Below are positions 36,980 through 48,494 of a stretch of 64,000 nucleotides of DNA, piece after piece. This DNA comes from Arenicola marina (Eukaryota > Annelida > Polychaeta > Arenicolidae). The DNA lies in assembly GCA_964019135.1 (NCBI GenBank), contig OZ025265.1, positions 2,294,496 to 2,358,495 on the forward strand, given 5' to 3'. Within the stretch, counting starts at the first letter, position 1; every line of letters starts with the position of its first letter. The translations under genes were made by a program, and so were the position numbers. The notes below the pieces were generated by a model. That model was given only the letters and a program-made list of their open reading frames with translations. It was not told the origin of the DNA and did not search any database.

Positions 36980-39900
36980 CACTAATGGGTTGGGCCGACT
37001 CGTTCTACAAGAACAAACCCCAGACTGCACAATGGGAAATTGGCCGACTCGTTCTACAAGAACAAACCACAGACTGCACTAAAGAGTTGGGCCGACTCGT
37101 TCTACAAGAACAAACCACTGACTGCACTATGGGGGGTGGGCCGACTCGTTCTACAAGAACAAACCACAGACTGCACAATGGGGGATGGGCCGACTCGTTC
37201 TACAAGAACAAACCACAGACTGCACAGTGGGGGATGGGCCGACTCGTTCTACAAGAACAAACCACAGACTGCAAAGTGGGGGATGGGCCCACTCGTTCTA
37301 CAAGAACAAACCACTGACCGCACAATGGGGGATGGGCCGACTCGTTCTACAAGAACAAACCACAGACTGCACTAAGGGGGTGGGCCGACTCGTTCTACAA
37401 AAACAAAACCACAGACTGCACAATGGGAGATGGGCCGACTCGTTCTACAAGAACATAGCACTGACTGCACAATGGGGGATGGGCCGACTCGTTCTACAAG
37501 AACAAACCACAGACTGCACTATGGGGGATGGGCCGACTCGTTCTACAAGAACAAACCACTGACTGCACAATGGGGGATGGGCCGACTCGATCTACAAGAA
37601 CAAAGCACTGACTGCACAATGGGGGATGGGCCGACTCGTGCTACAAGAACAAACCACAGACTGCACAATGGGGGATGGGCCGACTCGTTCTACAAGAACA
37701 AACCACAGACTGCAAAGTGGGGGATGGGCCGACTCGTTCTACAAGAACAAACCACTGACTGCACAATGGGGGATGGGCCGACTCGTTCTACAAGAACAAA
37801 CAACAGACTGCACTATGGGGGATGGGCCGACTCGTTCTACAAGAACAAACCACTGACTGCACTATGGGGGATGGGCCGACTCGTTCTGCAAGAACAAACC
37901 ACTGACTGCACAATGGGAGATGGGCCGACTCGTTCTACAAGAACAAACCACAGACTGCACTAAGGGGGTGGGCCGACTCGTTCTACAAGAACAAAGCACT
38001 GACTGCACAATGGGAGATGGGCCGACTCGTTCTACAAGAACAAACCACAGACTGCACTAAAGGGTTGGGCCGACTCGTTCTACAAGAACAAACCACTGAC
38101 TGCACTATGGGGGGTGGGCCGACTCGTTCTACAAGAACAAACCACAGACTGCACAATGGGGGATGGGCCGACTCGTTCTACAAGAACAAACCACAGACTG
38201 CACAGTGGGGGATGGGCCGACTCGTTCTACAAGAACAAACCACAGACTGCAAAGTGGGGGATGGGCCCACTCGTTCTACAAGAACAAACCACTGACCGCA
38301 CAATGGGGGATGGGCCGACTCGTTCTACAAGAACAAACCACAGACTGCAAAGTGGGGGATGGGCCCACTCGTTCTACAAGAACAAACCACTGACCGCACA
38401 ATGGGGGATGGGCCGACTCGTTCTACAAGAACAAACCACAGACTGCACTAAGGGGGTGGGCCGACTCGTTCTACAAAAACAAAACCACAGACTGCACAAT
38501 GGGAGATGGGCCGACTCGTTCTACAAGAACATAGCACTGACTGCACAATGGGGGATGGGCCGACTCGTTCTACAAGAACAAACCACAGACTGCACTATGG
38601 GGGATGGGCCGACTCGTTCTACAAGAACAAACCACTGACTGCACAATGGGGGATGGGCCGACTCGATCTACAAGAACAAAGCACTGACTGCACAATGGGG
38701 GATGGGCCGACTCGTGCTACAAGAACAAACCACAGACTGCACAATGGGGGATGGGCCGACTCGTTCTACAAGAACAAACCACAGACTGCAAAGTGGGGGA
38801 TGGGCCGACTCGTTCTACAAGAACAAACCACTGACTGCACAATGGGGGATGGGCCGACTCGTTCTACAAGAACAAACAACAGACTGCACTATGGGGGATG
38901 GGCCGACTCGTTCTACAAGAACAAACCACTGACTGCACTATGGGGGATGGGCCGACTCGTTCTGCAAGAACAAACCACTGACTGCACAATGGGAGATGGG
39001 CCGACTCGTTCTACAAGAACAAACCACAGACTGCACTAAGGGGGTGGGCCGACTCGTTCTACAAGAACAAAGCACTGACTGCACAATGGGAGATGGGCCG
39101 ACTCGTTCTACAAGAACAAACCACAGACTGCACTAAAGGGTTGGGCCGACTCGTTCTACAAGAACAAACCACTGACTGCACTATGGGGGGTGGGCCGACT
39201 CGTTCTACAAGAACAAACCACAGACTGCACAATGGGGGATGGGCCGACTCGTTCTACAAGAACAAACCACAGACTGCACAGTGGGGGATGGGCCGACTCG
39301 TTCTACAAGAACAAACCACAGACTGCAAAGTGGGGGATGGGCCCACTCGTTCTACAAGAACAAACCACTGACCGCACAATGGGGGATGGGCCGACTCGTT
39401 CTACAAGAACAAACCACAGACTGCACTAAGGGGGTGGGCCGACTCGTTCTACAAAAACAAAACCACAGACTGCACAATGGGAGATGGGCCGACTCGTTCT
39501 ACAAGAACATAGCACTGACTGCACAATGGGGGATGGGCCGACTCGTTCTACAAGAACAAACCACAGACTGCACTATGGGGGATGGGCCGACTCGTTCTAC
39601 AAGAACAAACCACTGACTGCACAATGGGGGATGGGCCGACTCGATCTACAAGAACAAAGCACTGACTGCACAATGGGGGATGGGCCGACTCGTGCTACAA
39701 GAACAAACCACAGACTGCACAATGGGGGATGGGCCGACTCGTTCTACAAGAACACACCACAGACTGCAAAGTGGGGGATGGGCCGACTCGTTCTACAAGA
39801 ACAAACCACTGACTGCACAATGGGAGATTGGCCGACTCTTTCTACAAGAACAAAGCACTGACTGCACAATGGGAGATGGGCCGACTCGTTCTACAAGAAC
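36980..39900 (+). repeat. Three-copy higher-order repeat (about 1,076 and 978 bp) in the 49-bp satellite
   Basis: The rare variant ACTCGATCTACA occurs at 37588, 38664 and 39642, spacings of 1,076 and 978 bp. The 98-bp difference equals two monomers, duplicated in the middle copy around 38258-38400. Monomer lengths of 48-50 bp explain the departure from exact multiples of 49. Confidence 0.8.
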
Positions 39901-40849
39901 AAACCACTGACTGCACTATGGGGGATGGGCCGACTCGTTCTGCAAGAACAAACCACTGACTGCACAATGGGAGATGGGCCGACTCGTTCTACAAGAACAA
40001 ACCACAGACTGCACTAAGGGGGTGGGCCGACTCGTTCTACAAGAACAAAGCACTGACTGCACAATGGGAGATGGGCCGACTCGTTCTACAAGAACAAAGC
40101 ACTGACTGCACAATGGGGCATGGGCCGACTCGTTCTACAAGAACAAACCACTGACCGCACAATGGGAGATGAGCAGACTCTTTCTACAAGAACAAACCAC
40201 AGACTGCACAATGGGGGATGGGCCGACTCGTTCTACAAGAACAAACCACAGACTGCACTAAGGGGGTGGGCCGACTCGTTCTACAAGAACAAACCACAGA
40301 CTGCACAATGGGAGATGGGCCGACTCGTTCTACAAGAACAAAGCACTGACTGCACAATGGGGCATGGGCCGTCTCGTCCTACAAGAACAAACCACAGACT
40401 GCACTAAGGGGGGGTGAGCCGACTCGTTCTACAAGAACAAATCATTGACTGCACAATGGGGGATGAGCCGACTCGTTCTACAAGAACAAACCACTGACTG
40501 CACAATGGGGGATGGGCCGACTCGTTCCACAAGAACAAACCACAGACTGCACTAAGGGGGTGGGCCGACTCGTTCTACAAGAACAAACCACAGACTGCAC
40601 AATGGGAGATTGGCCGACTCTTTCTACAAGAACAAAGCACTGACTGCACAATGGGGGATGGGCCGACTCGTTCTACAAGAACAAACCACAGACTGCACTA
40701 TGGGGGATGGGCCGACTCGTTCTACAAGAACAAACCACTGACTGCACAATGGGGGATGGGCAGACTCGCTCTACAAGAACAAACCACTGACTGCACAATG
40801 GGGGATGGGCCGACTCGTTCTACAAGAACAAACCACAGACTGCACTAAG

Positions 40850-43800
40850 GGGGTGGGCCGACTCGTTCTACAAGAACAAACCACAGACTGCACAATGGGA
40901 GATTGGCCGACTCTTTCTACAAGAACAAAGCACTGACTGCACAATGGGAGATGGGCCGACTCGTTCTACAAGAACAAACCACAGACTGCACTATGGGGGA
41001 TGGGCCGACTCGTTCTACAAGAACAAACCACTGACTGCACAATGGGGGATGGGCAGACTCGCTCTACAAGAACAAACCACTGACTGCACAATGGGGGATG
41101 GGCCGACTCGTTCTACAAGAACAAACCACAGACTGCACTAAGGGGGTGGGCCGACTCGTTCTACAAGAACAAACCACAGACTGCACAATGGGAGATGGGC
41201 CGACTCGTTCTACAAGAACAAAGCACTGACTGCACAATGGGGGATGGGCCGACTCGTTCTACAAGAACAAACCACAGACTGCACAATGGGGGATGGGCCG
41301 ACTCGTTCTACAAGAACAAACCACAGACTTCCAAGTTGGGGATGGGCCGACTCGTTCCACAAGAACAAACCACTGACTGCACAATAGGGGATGGGCCGAC
41401 TCGTTCTACAAGAACAAACCACAGACTGCACTAAGGGGGTGGGCCGACTCGTTCTGCAAGAACAAAACCACAGACTGCACAATGGGAGATGGGCCGACTC
41501 GTTCTACAAGAACAAAGCACTGACTGCACAATGGGGGATGGGCCGACTCGTTCTACAAGAACAAACCACAGACTGCACAATGGGGGATGGGCAGACTCGT
41601 TCTACAAGAACAAACCACAGACTGCACAATGGGAGATGGGCCGACTCGTTCTGCAAGAACAAACCACAGACTGCACAATGGGAGATGGGCCGACTCGTTC
41701 TACAAGAACAAAGCACTGACTGTACAATGGGAGATGGGCCGACTCGTTCTACAAGAACAAACCACAGACTGCACTATGGGGGATGGGCCGACTCGTTCTA
41801 CAAGAACAAACCACTGACTGCACAATGGGGGATGGGCCGACTCGTTCTACAAGAACAAACCACAGACTGCACTATTGGGGATGAGCCGACTCGTTCTACA
41901 TGAACAAACCACAGACTGCACTATGGGGGATGGGCCGACTCGTTCTACAAGAACAAACCACTGACTGCACAATGGGGGATGGGCCGACTCGTTTTACAAG
42001 AACAAACCACAGACTGCACTATGGGGGATGGACCGACTAGTTCTACAAGAGCAATCCACTGACTGCACTATGGGGGATGGGCCGACTCGTTCTACAAGAA
42101 CAAACCACTGACTGCACAATGGGAGATGGGCCGACTCGTTCTACAAGAACAAACCACAGACTGCACTAAGGGGGTGGGCCGACTCGTTCTACAAGAACAA
42201 AGCACTGACTGCACAATGGGAGATGGGCCGACTCGTTCTACAAGAACAAAGCACTGACTGCACAATGGGGCATGGGCCGACTCGTTCTACAAGAACAAAC
42301 CACTGACTGCACAATGGGAGATGAGCCGACTCGTTCTACAAGAACAAACCACAGTCTGCACAATGGGGGATGGGCCGACTCGTTCTACAAGAACAAACCA
42401 CAGACTGCACAAAGGGGGTGGGCCGACTCGTTCTACAAGAACAAACCACAGACTGCACAATGGGAGATGGGCCGACTCGTTCTACAAGAACAAAGCACTG
42501 ACTGCACAATGGGGCATGGACCGTCTCGTCCTACAAGAACAAACCACAGACTGCAAAGTGGGGGATGGGCCGACTCGTTCTACAAGAACAAACCACTGAC
42601 TGCACAATGGGGGATGGGCCGACTCGTTCCACAAGAACAAACCACAGACTGCACTAAGGGGGTGGGCCGACTCGTTCTACAAGAACAAACCACAGACTGC
42701 ACAATGGGAGATTGGCCGACTCTTTCTACAGGAACAAAGCACTGACTGCACAATGGGAGATGGGCCGACTCGTTCTACAAGAACAAACCACTGACTGCAC
42801 AATGGGGGATGGGCAGACTCGCTCTACAAGAACAAACCACTGACTGCACTATGGGGGATGGGCCGACTCGTTCTACAAGAACAAACCACAGACTGCACTA
42901 AGGGGGTGGGCCGACTCGTTCTACAAGAACAAACCACAGACTGCACAATGGGAGATGGGCCGACTCGTTCTACAAGAACAAAGCACTGACTGCACAATGG
43001 GGGATGGGCCGACTCGTTCTACAAGAACAAACCACAGACTGCACAATGGGGGATGGGCCGACTCGTTCTACAAGCACAAACCACAGACTGCAAAGTGGGG
43101 GATGGGCCGACTCGTTCTACAAGAACAAACCACTGACTGCACAATAGGGGATGGGCCGACTCGTTCTACAAGAACAAACCACAGACTGCACTAAGGGGGT
43201 GGGCCGACTCGTTCTGCAAGAACAAAACCACAGACTGCACAATGGGAGATGGGCCGACTCGTTCGACAAGAACAAAGCACTGACTGCACAATGGGGGATG
43301 GGCCGACTCGTTCTACAAGAACAAACCACAGACTGCACAATGGGGGATGGGCCGACTCGTTCTACAAGAACAAACCACAGACTGCACAATGGGAGATGGG
43401 CCGACTCGTTCTGCAAGAACAAACCAGAGACTGCACAATGGGAGATGGGCCGACTCGTTCTACAAGAACAAAGCACTGACTGCACAATGGGAGATGGGCC
43501 GACTCGTTCTACAAGAACAAACCACAGACTGCACTATGGGGGATGGGCCGACTCGTTCTACAAGAACAAACCACTGACTGCACAATGGGGGATGGGCCGA
43601 CTCGTTCTACAAGAACAAACCACAGACTGCACTATTGGGGATGAGCCGACTCGTTCTACATGAACAAACCACAGACTGCACTATGGGGGATGGGCCGACT
43701 CGTTCTACAAGAACAAACCACTGACTGCACAATGGGGGATGGGCCGACTCGTTCTACAAGAACAAACCACAGACTGCACTATGGGGGATGGGCCGACTCG

Positions 43801-44372
43801 TTCTACAAGAGCAAACCACTGACTGCACTATGGGAGATGGGCCGACTCGTTCTACAAGAACAAACCACTGACTGCACAATGGGAGATGGGCCGACTCGTT
43901 CTACAAGAACAAACCAGAGACTGCACTAAGGGGGTGGGCCGACTCGTTCTACAAGAACAAAGCATTGACTGCACAATGGGAGATGGGCCGACTCGTTCTA
44001 CAAGAACAAAGCACTGACTGCACAATGGGGCATGGGCCGACTCGTTCTACAAGAACAAACCACTGACTGCACAATGGGAGATGAGCCGACTCGTTCTACA
44101 AGAACAAACCACAGACTGCACAATGGGGGATGGGCCGACTCGTTCTACAAGAACAAACCACAGACTGCACAAAGGGGGTGGGCCGACTCGTTCTACAAGA
44201 ACAAACCACAGACTGCACAATGGGAGATGGGCCGACTCGTTCTACAAGAACAAAGCACTGACTGCACAATGGGGCATGGACCGTCTCGTCCTACAAGAAC
44301 AAACCACAGACTGCACTAAGGGGGGGTGAGCCGACTCGTTCTACAAGAACAAATCACAGACTGCATTATTAC
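40850..44372 (+). repeat. Higher-order duplication with 1,760-bp period in the 49-bp satellite
   Basis: The variant TTCTACATGAAC at 41895 recurs at 43655 and the surrounding variant order matches over at least 1.5 kb. 1,760 bp equals 36 monomers less 4 bp of small deletions. Confidence 0.8.
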
Positions 44373-45065
44373 CTCATTATTATGGGAATTGCCTTTACTG
44401 CACCGCCACAAAGAGTAGAATGCAATAACTGCAGCCCCCCCCCCCCCCGCATGCAAGCCAAGCCAGGCTCCAGAGATAAAGACATCATGTTATGTATATG
44501 AGGATAATTCATGTAGTCATCAATGGTGAAAGCTAGCTCAGGGAGTTCCGCTCCCTACTCTCGACACACGGCGCTAGGGGCAACAGTTTATCTCTAATAG
44601 ACGAATTCGCAATGTCATAGTTCAGCATATTTCATTGTGAGGCGCCACTGCATGTGCCATTCATTCTGGATATTATTTTGGTCTTGGCGAGATGTCAATA
44701 TGGCGTCATCGTATCGGATATTCTGTAGACAATTAAACATAATATCTCATCTATGTAAAGGAAAAATTATAACATTTGAAGATAATGTAGCCATGCTCAT
44801 TAATTTTATACATGAGATGCCATTAATCTGCAAATATGGTATTAATCTCCGTAGAAAAATTCAAGATAACACCAATATGTTTTCGAGAACTCTTTGCAGC
44901 AGTCATGCCTTTTCCAAGATGGCGGATATTTGTGAAGTCATGTACACCGGCTACACCCCCGATACCTCATCGGTCTGAGACAAATGGGACCCATGCACCG
45001 TGAACTTCTATACAGGAGTGCATCGGGACCTAGCTTGCGCATACTAAGACACATGCCACGTGACC

Positions 45066-45195
45066 AAATGAAAATGTTGGTTCTTAATTATCGCTATTTC
45101 AAAATATAAGCATAATTTTAAGCTACGAAAGTCACATGAAAAAATGAAAATGTTGGTTTTTAATTATAGTTATTTCAAAATAAAAGCATAATTTA
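45066..45195 (+). repeat. Two-copy A/T-rich direct repeat, ~77-bp period
   Basis: AAATGAAAATGTTGGTT, then TTAATTAT and ATTTCAAAATA with AAGCATAATTT, occurs twice about 77 bp apart with few differences. A simple local duplication. Confidence 0.8.
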
Positions 45196-46290
45196 AAATC
45201 ATGTCAATATCAGGTTTTATTATTCCAACATATGATTCATTTAATACAAACTATGGATAAAATATGGTAGTGGTCTGAACGTTCTTCATCAACCTTGAAA
45301 TCCCCACCCCCACCCCACGCGGTCGACATCGACATCTGCTTTGGTCTTCAGGCCGCCATCTTGGAAAGATCTCGACACGGAGCCCGCGGCTATCCAGTTA
45401 GATCTCAGAATTTAAAAAAAAGCTTGTTGTTTTCTAGTGTGAAATGGAAGTCTCGTCGTGGAGAGTCACGTCTGGACTTGTATGAGACCGACATTATCGT
45501 GTTTGTTCATACATCGAGTTAAAAGCGTTGCGCCTAACGCCGTTTGTTGCCCTGACGTAAGAAAACTTCCAGCCTCTACCACCGCTGATCTGGTTTAGGG
45601 AATTGTTTTATCTGTGCGGGAGGCCAGTCCGATGAGGGCTGCGATGCCACATCAGATCTCTAGTCCCCAGCGGACAATTTTAACCACTTCCATTGTTTTA
45701 TAGCGAAGAGTGGCGTAAAATGGTGTCTTATCCAGGAAATGCGCCAGCGCCTCCTGTATATATTTACTTCATGTCCTTCATTCCGCCCAGTTCGATTGAC
45801 GCAAGAAATATTTTTGCTAATGAACACATCCTTTGTAATATTTGTTATTACAAAATACTCTTTCAAAAATTCAAAGATGATGATATAATAGAAAGAATAC
45901 ATAGCTAAGCCATTTTATCTAAATATGAACCTTTATATGAACTGAGTGTGGCTAGTTCCGCCGCAGTTAAAAAATGGAATCATCTGATACCATGATCATA
46001 AAGGGGCATTTTGTAACATATTACAACGCAGCGTTTTATCAAAATCCACTGCCACTCGTAATAATGAATTGCAAGCAGTTTTAATGAACAAACCTTATTC
46101 AAGCCTTGCATGGAGACATGATGGAAGCAGCCAAAGGTCAGAGGTCTCGTGGGTCTCCGGGGATTGTCTCGTCGTGCATGTGGCTCTCGTTAACCTCTCG
46201 TTAAATCGCCCCTAAATCTATCAAACTGCGTTTAATGGATCCGAGATTTGTGCGACATGGACCCTTTCCCAGGAGGCATTGCGCCAGTAA

Positions 46291-47079
46291 TCAACGTTCC
46301 AAGGCATAATGTAATCGCACCCTGGGTATCACATTGAGCTGCGCCTCGTCGTAAATGATCGATATAGCAGCCGCCCCCCTGCCACCCCCCCCCCTCAGGC
46401 CCACCCCCCACTTCCCCCCCCCCCTGCCCCTTCTCCTCCCTCCATTCCCCGAGCCCCTGCCCCGCCTCCTCACACCCCCTTCTTGCAGGCCACCCGAGCC
46501 CCTGCCCCGCCTCCTCACACACCCCCCTCCCCACCCTCGCAGGCCACCCGAACCACGAGGCCTCACGATCCGGGTGTCTGCATGCTGATCGATTGAGGTA
46601 TTTTGCATAAGATCGGAAAGTAGCCTTTGTATGGAGAGCTGTAAATTGTCTTTCGGATCTGTCCTTACATTTGAAGATGCGCCGCGATATGGGACCAATA
46701 GATAAACCTTAACGAGAGGTAGGGCGATAATAGGCGTTTTGGGCCAAAATAGTCCACACATGTTGCAATGGATGGAGTAGTGGATGGAGCTCGTTGGCGT
46801 TGTGTGACCCCTCGCCCTCCCCTCCCCCCCCCCCCCTGGATTGTTTATTGCTAGTTGTTTCGTTGCGCTGTGGAAAATGTAGAATGCATCACATAACTGG
46901 ATCCTGTAGGAGATGACGTCATCACAACCGAGTGACGTCACCACCTGGAGGCCGTGCATGTCGCCGTAATGTGACTTCTCTGTCGTGGGCATTGTTGTGG
47001 TGGCCCTCGCAATCCCTGCGATCACCCTCGCCAGGAGCTTAGTTAACAAAACCAGGCCGCCACATGCGTGCATTTCCAT
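46291..47079 (-). CDS. 262-codon open frame, hypothetical
   Basis: This is the longest open frame not caused by a satellite. It starts at ATG 47079-47077 (T at -3, G at +4) and ends with TAG at 46293-46291. Residues 1-85 are non-repetitive, with a hydrophobic stretch (GLVLLTKLLARVIAGIA, about residues 8-24) that could be a signal or membrane segment. Residues 86-175 are also non-repetitive, crossing a short Gly-rich piece. Residues 176-240 are a Gly/Arg-rich translation of the C-rich tract (GGVRRRGRGSG-like, two copies). The C-rich tract helps keep the frame open and paired CREs fall inside it, which argues against coding. No domain is recognised. Confidence 0.15.
   Translation of the reverse strand: MEMHACGGLVLLTKLLARVIAGIARATTTMPTTEKSHYGDMHGLQVVTSLGCDDVISYRIQLCDAFYIFHSATKQLAINNPGGGGEGRARGHTTPTSSIHYSIHCNMCGLFWPKTPIIALPLVKVYLLVPYRGASSNVRTDPKDNLQLSIQRLLSDLMQNTSIDQHADTRIVRPRGSGGLRGWGGGCVRRRGRGSGGLQEGGVRRRGRGSGNGGRRRGRGGGKWGVGLRGGGGRGAAAISIIYDEAQLNVIPRVRLHYALER
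46370..46555 (+). repeat. C-rich tract with a two-copy ~57-bp repeat
   Basis: Runs of C are followed by two copies of a unit holding CCCGAGCCCCTGCCCCGCCT and CCTCACAC, starting near 46457 and 46495. G-quadruplex potential lies on the minus strand. Confidence 0.75.
46914..46940. promoter_or_regulatory. Two perfect CREs (TGACGTCA) 19 bp apart
   Basis: The palindrome TGACGTCA is at 46914-46921 and 46933-46940, with a third ACGTCA-type half at 47083-47089 (GACGTCAC). The full 8-mer binds CREB/ATF-family bZIP proteins in animals. Two perfect copies so close together in single-copy DNA suggest a promoter or enhancer, but no gene start is evident beside them. Confidence 0.35.
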
Positions 47080-47360
47080 TTAGACGTCACAAAAAGGAAG
47101 GCATGAAAAACATTCTGAGGAAGCTGCAAGGGGGTTCGCCATTGAGTAGTCGCTTAGAAGGTGAGAATGGGACTGTCATGGTGAGTTTGCTGTCCATCCT
47201 GGTTCGCCATTAACCCTTTATGACCCAGATCGGACAGTGGGCTTTGGCCCGCGGCGCCGGATTACGCAGTCAGCGTGGTACTGATCACCGCCGAGGGCTG
47301 GGCGAGGCGTCCACCCCTGTGGCACAGTAAACACGTGGTACGTATCAGATTAGCACATGA

Positions 47361-47974
47361 TCCACGTGTCCACGTGTTCCCCACGTGCTATCTACGTGTT
47401 CTACACGTGCCATCCAGGTGTTCCCCAAGTGCCATTTACGTGTTCTACACGTGCCATCTATGGGGTTCTCCACGTGCCATCCACGTGTTTTCCATGTGCC
47501 ATCCACGTGTTTTCCCCGTGCCATCCACGTGTTTTCCACGTGCCATCCACGCGTTTTCCCCGTGCCATCCACGTCTTTTCCACCTGCCATCCACGTCTTT
47601 TCCACGTGCCATGCACGTGTTTTCCACGTGCCATCCACGCGTTTTCCACGTGCCATCCACGCGTTTTCCCCGTGCCATCCACGTGTTTTCCACCTGCCAT
47701 CCACGTGTTTTCCACCTGCCATCCACGTGTTTTTTCCGTGCCATCCACGTGTTTTTCCCGTGCCATCCACGTGTTTTCCACCTGCCATCCACGTGTTTTC
47801 CACCTGCCATCCACGTGTTTTTTCCGTGCCATCCACGTGTTTTTCCCGTGCCATCCACGTGTTTTCCCCGTGCCATCCACGTGTTTTCCCCGTGCCATCC
47901 ACGTTTTTTCCACGTGCCATCCACGTTTTTTCCACCTGCCATCCACGTGGTTTCCATGTAATATGCACGTGGTA
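47361..47974 (+). repeat. 20-bp minisatellite carrying an E-box (CACGTG) per unit
   Basis: About 30 copies of GTGCCATCCACGTGTTTTCC. The central CACGTG is intact in most copies; the other half varies between CACGTGCC, CCCGTGCC and CACCTGCC. The T run is 3-6 long. Open frames on both strands only reflect the repeat. CACGTG is the site of Myc/Max, USF and CLOCK-type bHLH factors. Confidence 0.92.
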
Positions 47975-48494
47975 CGTAAGCGCTGAATGATCGTTAAACA
48001 CATCTGTAACACACGTGGCACGTAGCCTCGAACACTACATTAGAGGGGGGTGGGGGGGGGTATCTTCTACGATCTCCGCGATTGGCATCCAGGAATTCTT
48101 GGAGATTCGCGATTAGCTGTTGGCAATTTTGGGGATCGTTATCTGTACAATTCCTGGTTCAACGCGAAGACTCTATTTATAGCGATCCTTTACAGCAGTC
48201 CGCGAATTGCTCGATATTCGCGATATCACCAGTAATTAAGGCGTTTTTTTTTCCGGTGGAATTTACACCGTCAATGCTAGGATCAAGACGCCGGCCATTT
48301 GGTCAAGAGAGACCAATTTGTTGAATAGGTGGCGACCATTTGCATGATTGTGGTAATTTTTCAAGATGGAGGCCATTTATCTATATACATAATAGTTTCC
48401 AAGTGGGTCATATTAGCGAGAGAGAAGTTCAGCTGGTTGACCCCAATACGTCAGGTACCGTATGGTCTGGTGGCTACCAGGCTGTATCAAGCAA
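47975..48494. other. Single-copy linker
   Basis: Contains a G run at about 48043-48060, several CGCGAT-type words at 48070-48230, and AAGATGGAGGCCAT near 48363 (YY1-like). No gene recognised. Confidence 0.5.

Larger units (their letters stand above)
28546..44372 (+). repeat. 15.8-kb satellite of a 49-bp monomer, about 320 copies
   Basis: The monomer contains GACTCGTTCTACAAGAAC followed by AAACCACAGACTGCAC and a GGGGGATGGG block. Three positions vary systematically: the dinucleotide before GACTCG (CC, CA, AA or AC), CACAATGG versus CACTATGG, and CACAGACTG versus CACTGACTG or CACGGACTG. From 28.5 to about 36.6 kb monomers are almost all exactly 49 bp. Beyond that, short forms (CTAAGGGGGTGGG) and variants GAGATGGG and AAAGCACTGA become common. 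With no stop in most monomers, open frames of up to 1,154 codons read a 49-residue cycle in every frame; they end where CACTGACTG puts TGA in frame. I regard them as non-coding. Every monomer holds the perfect inverted repeat GTTCT-ACA-AGAAC. Confidence 0.95.
44373..47360. other. Single-copy region between two satellite blocks
   Basis: The longest non-satellite stretch. It has a C run at about 44437-44448, A/T-rich DNA at 45060-45260 with a ~75-bp direct repeat, an inverted pair of TTTCCAAGATGGCGG at 44911-44925 and 45353-45367, a C-rich tract at 46370-46555 with a two-copy ~57-bp repeat, and paired CREs at 46914-46940. A 113-codon frame at 44637-44978 and a 262-codon minus frame at 46291-47079 are open; only the second is worth listing. 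Confidence 0.5.

Noticed and set aside
28435-44372. Repeat proteins of up to 1,154 residues in the 49-bp array
   Set aside because: The period is not a multiple of three, every frame reads the same 49-residue cycle, and frames end wherever a common variant creates TGA.
44637-44978. 113-codon open frame in single-copy DNA
   Set aside because: Weak start context, no domain, A/T-rich composition, and it overlaps the YY1-like motif; chance is sufficient.
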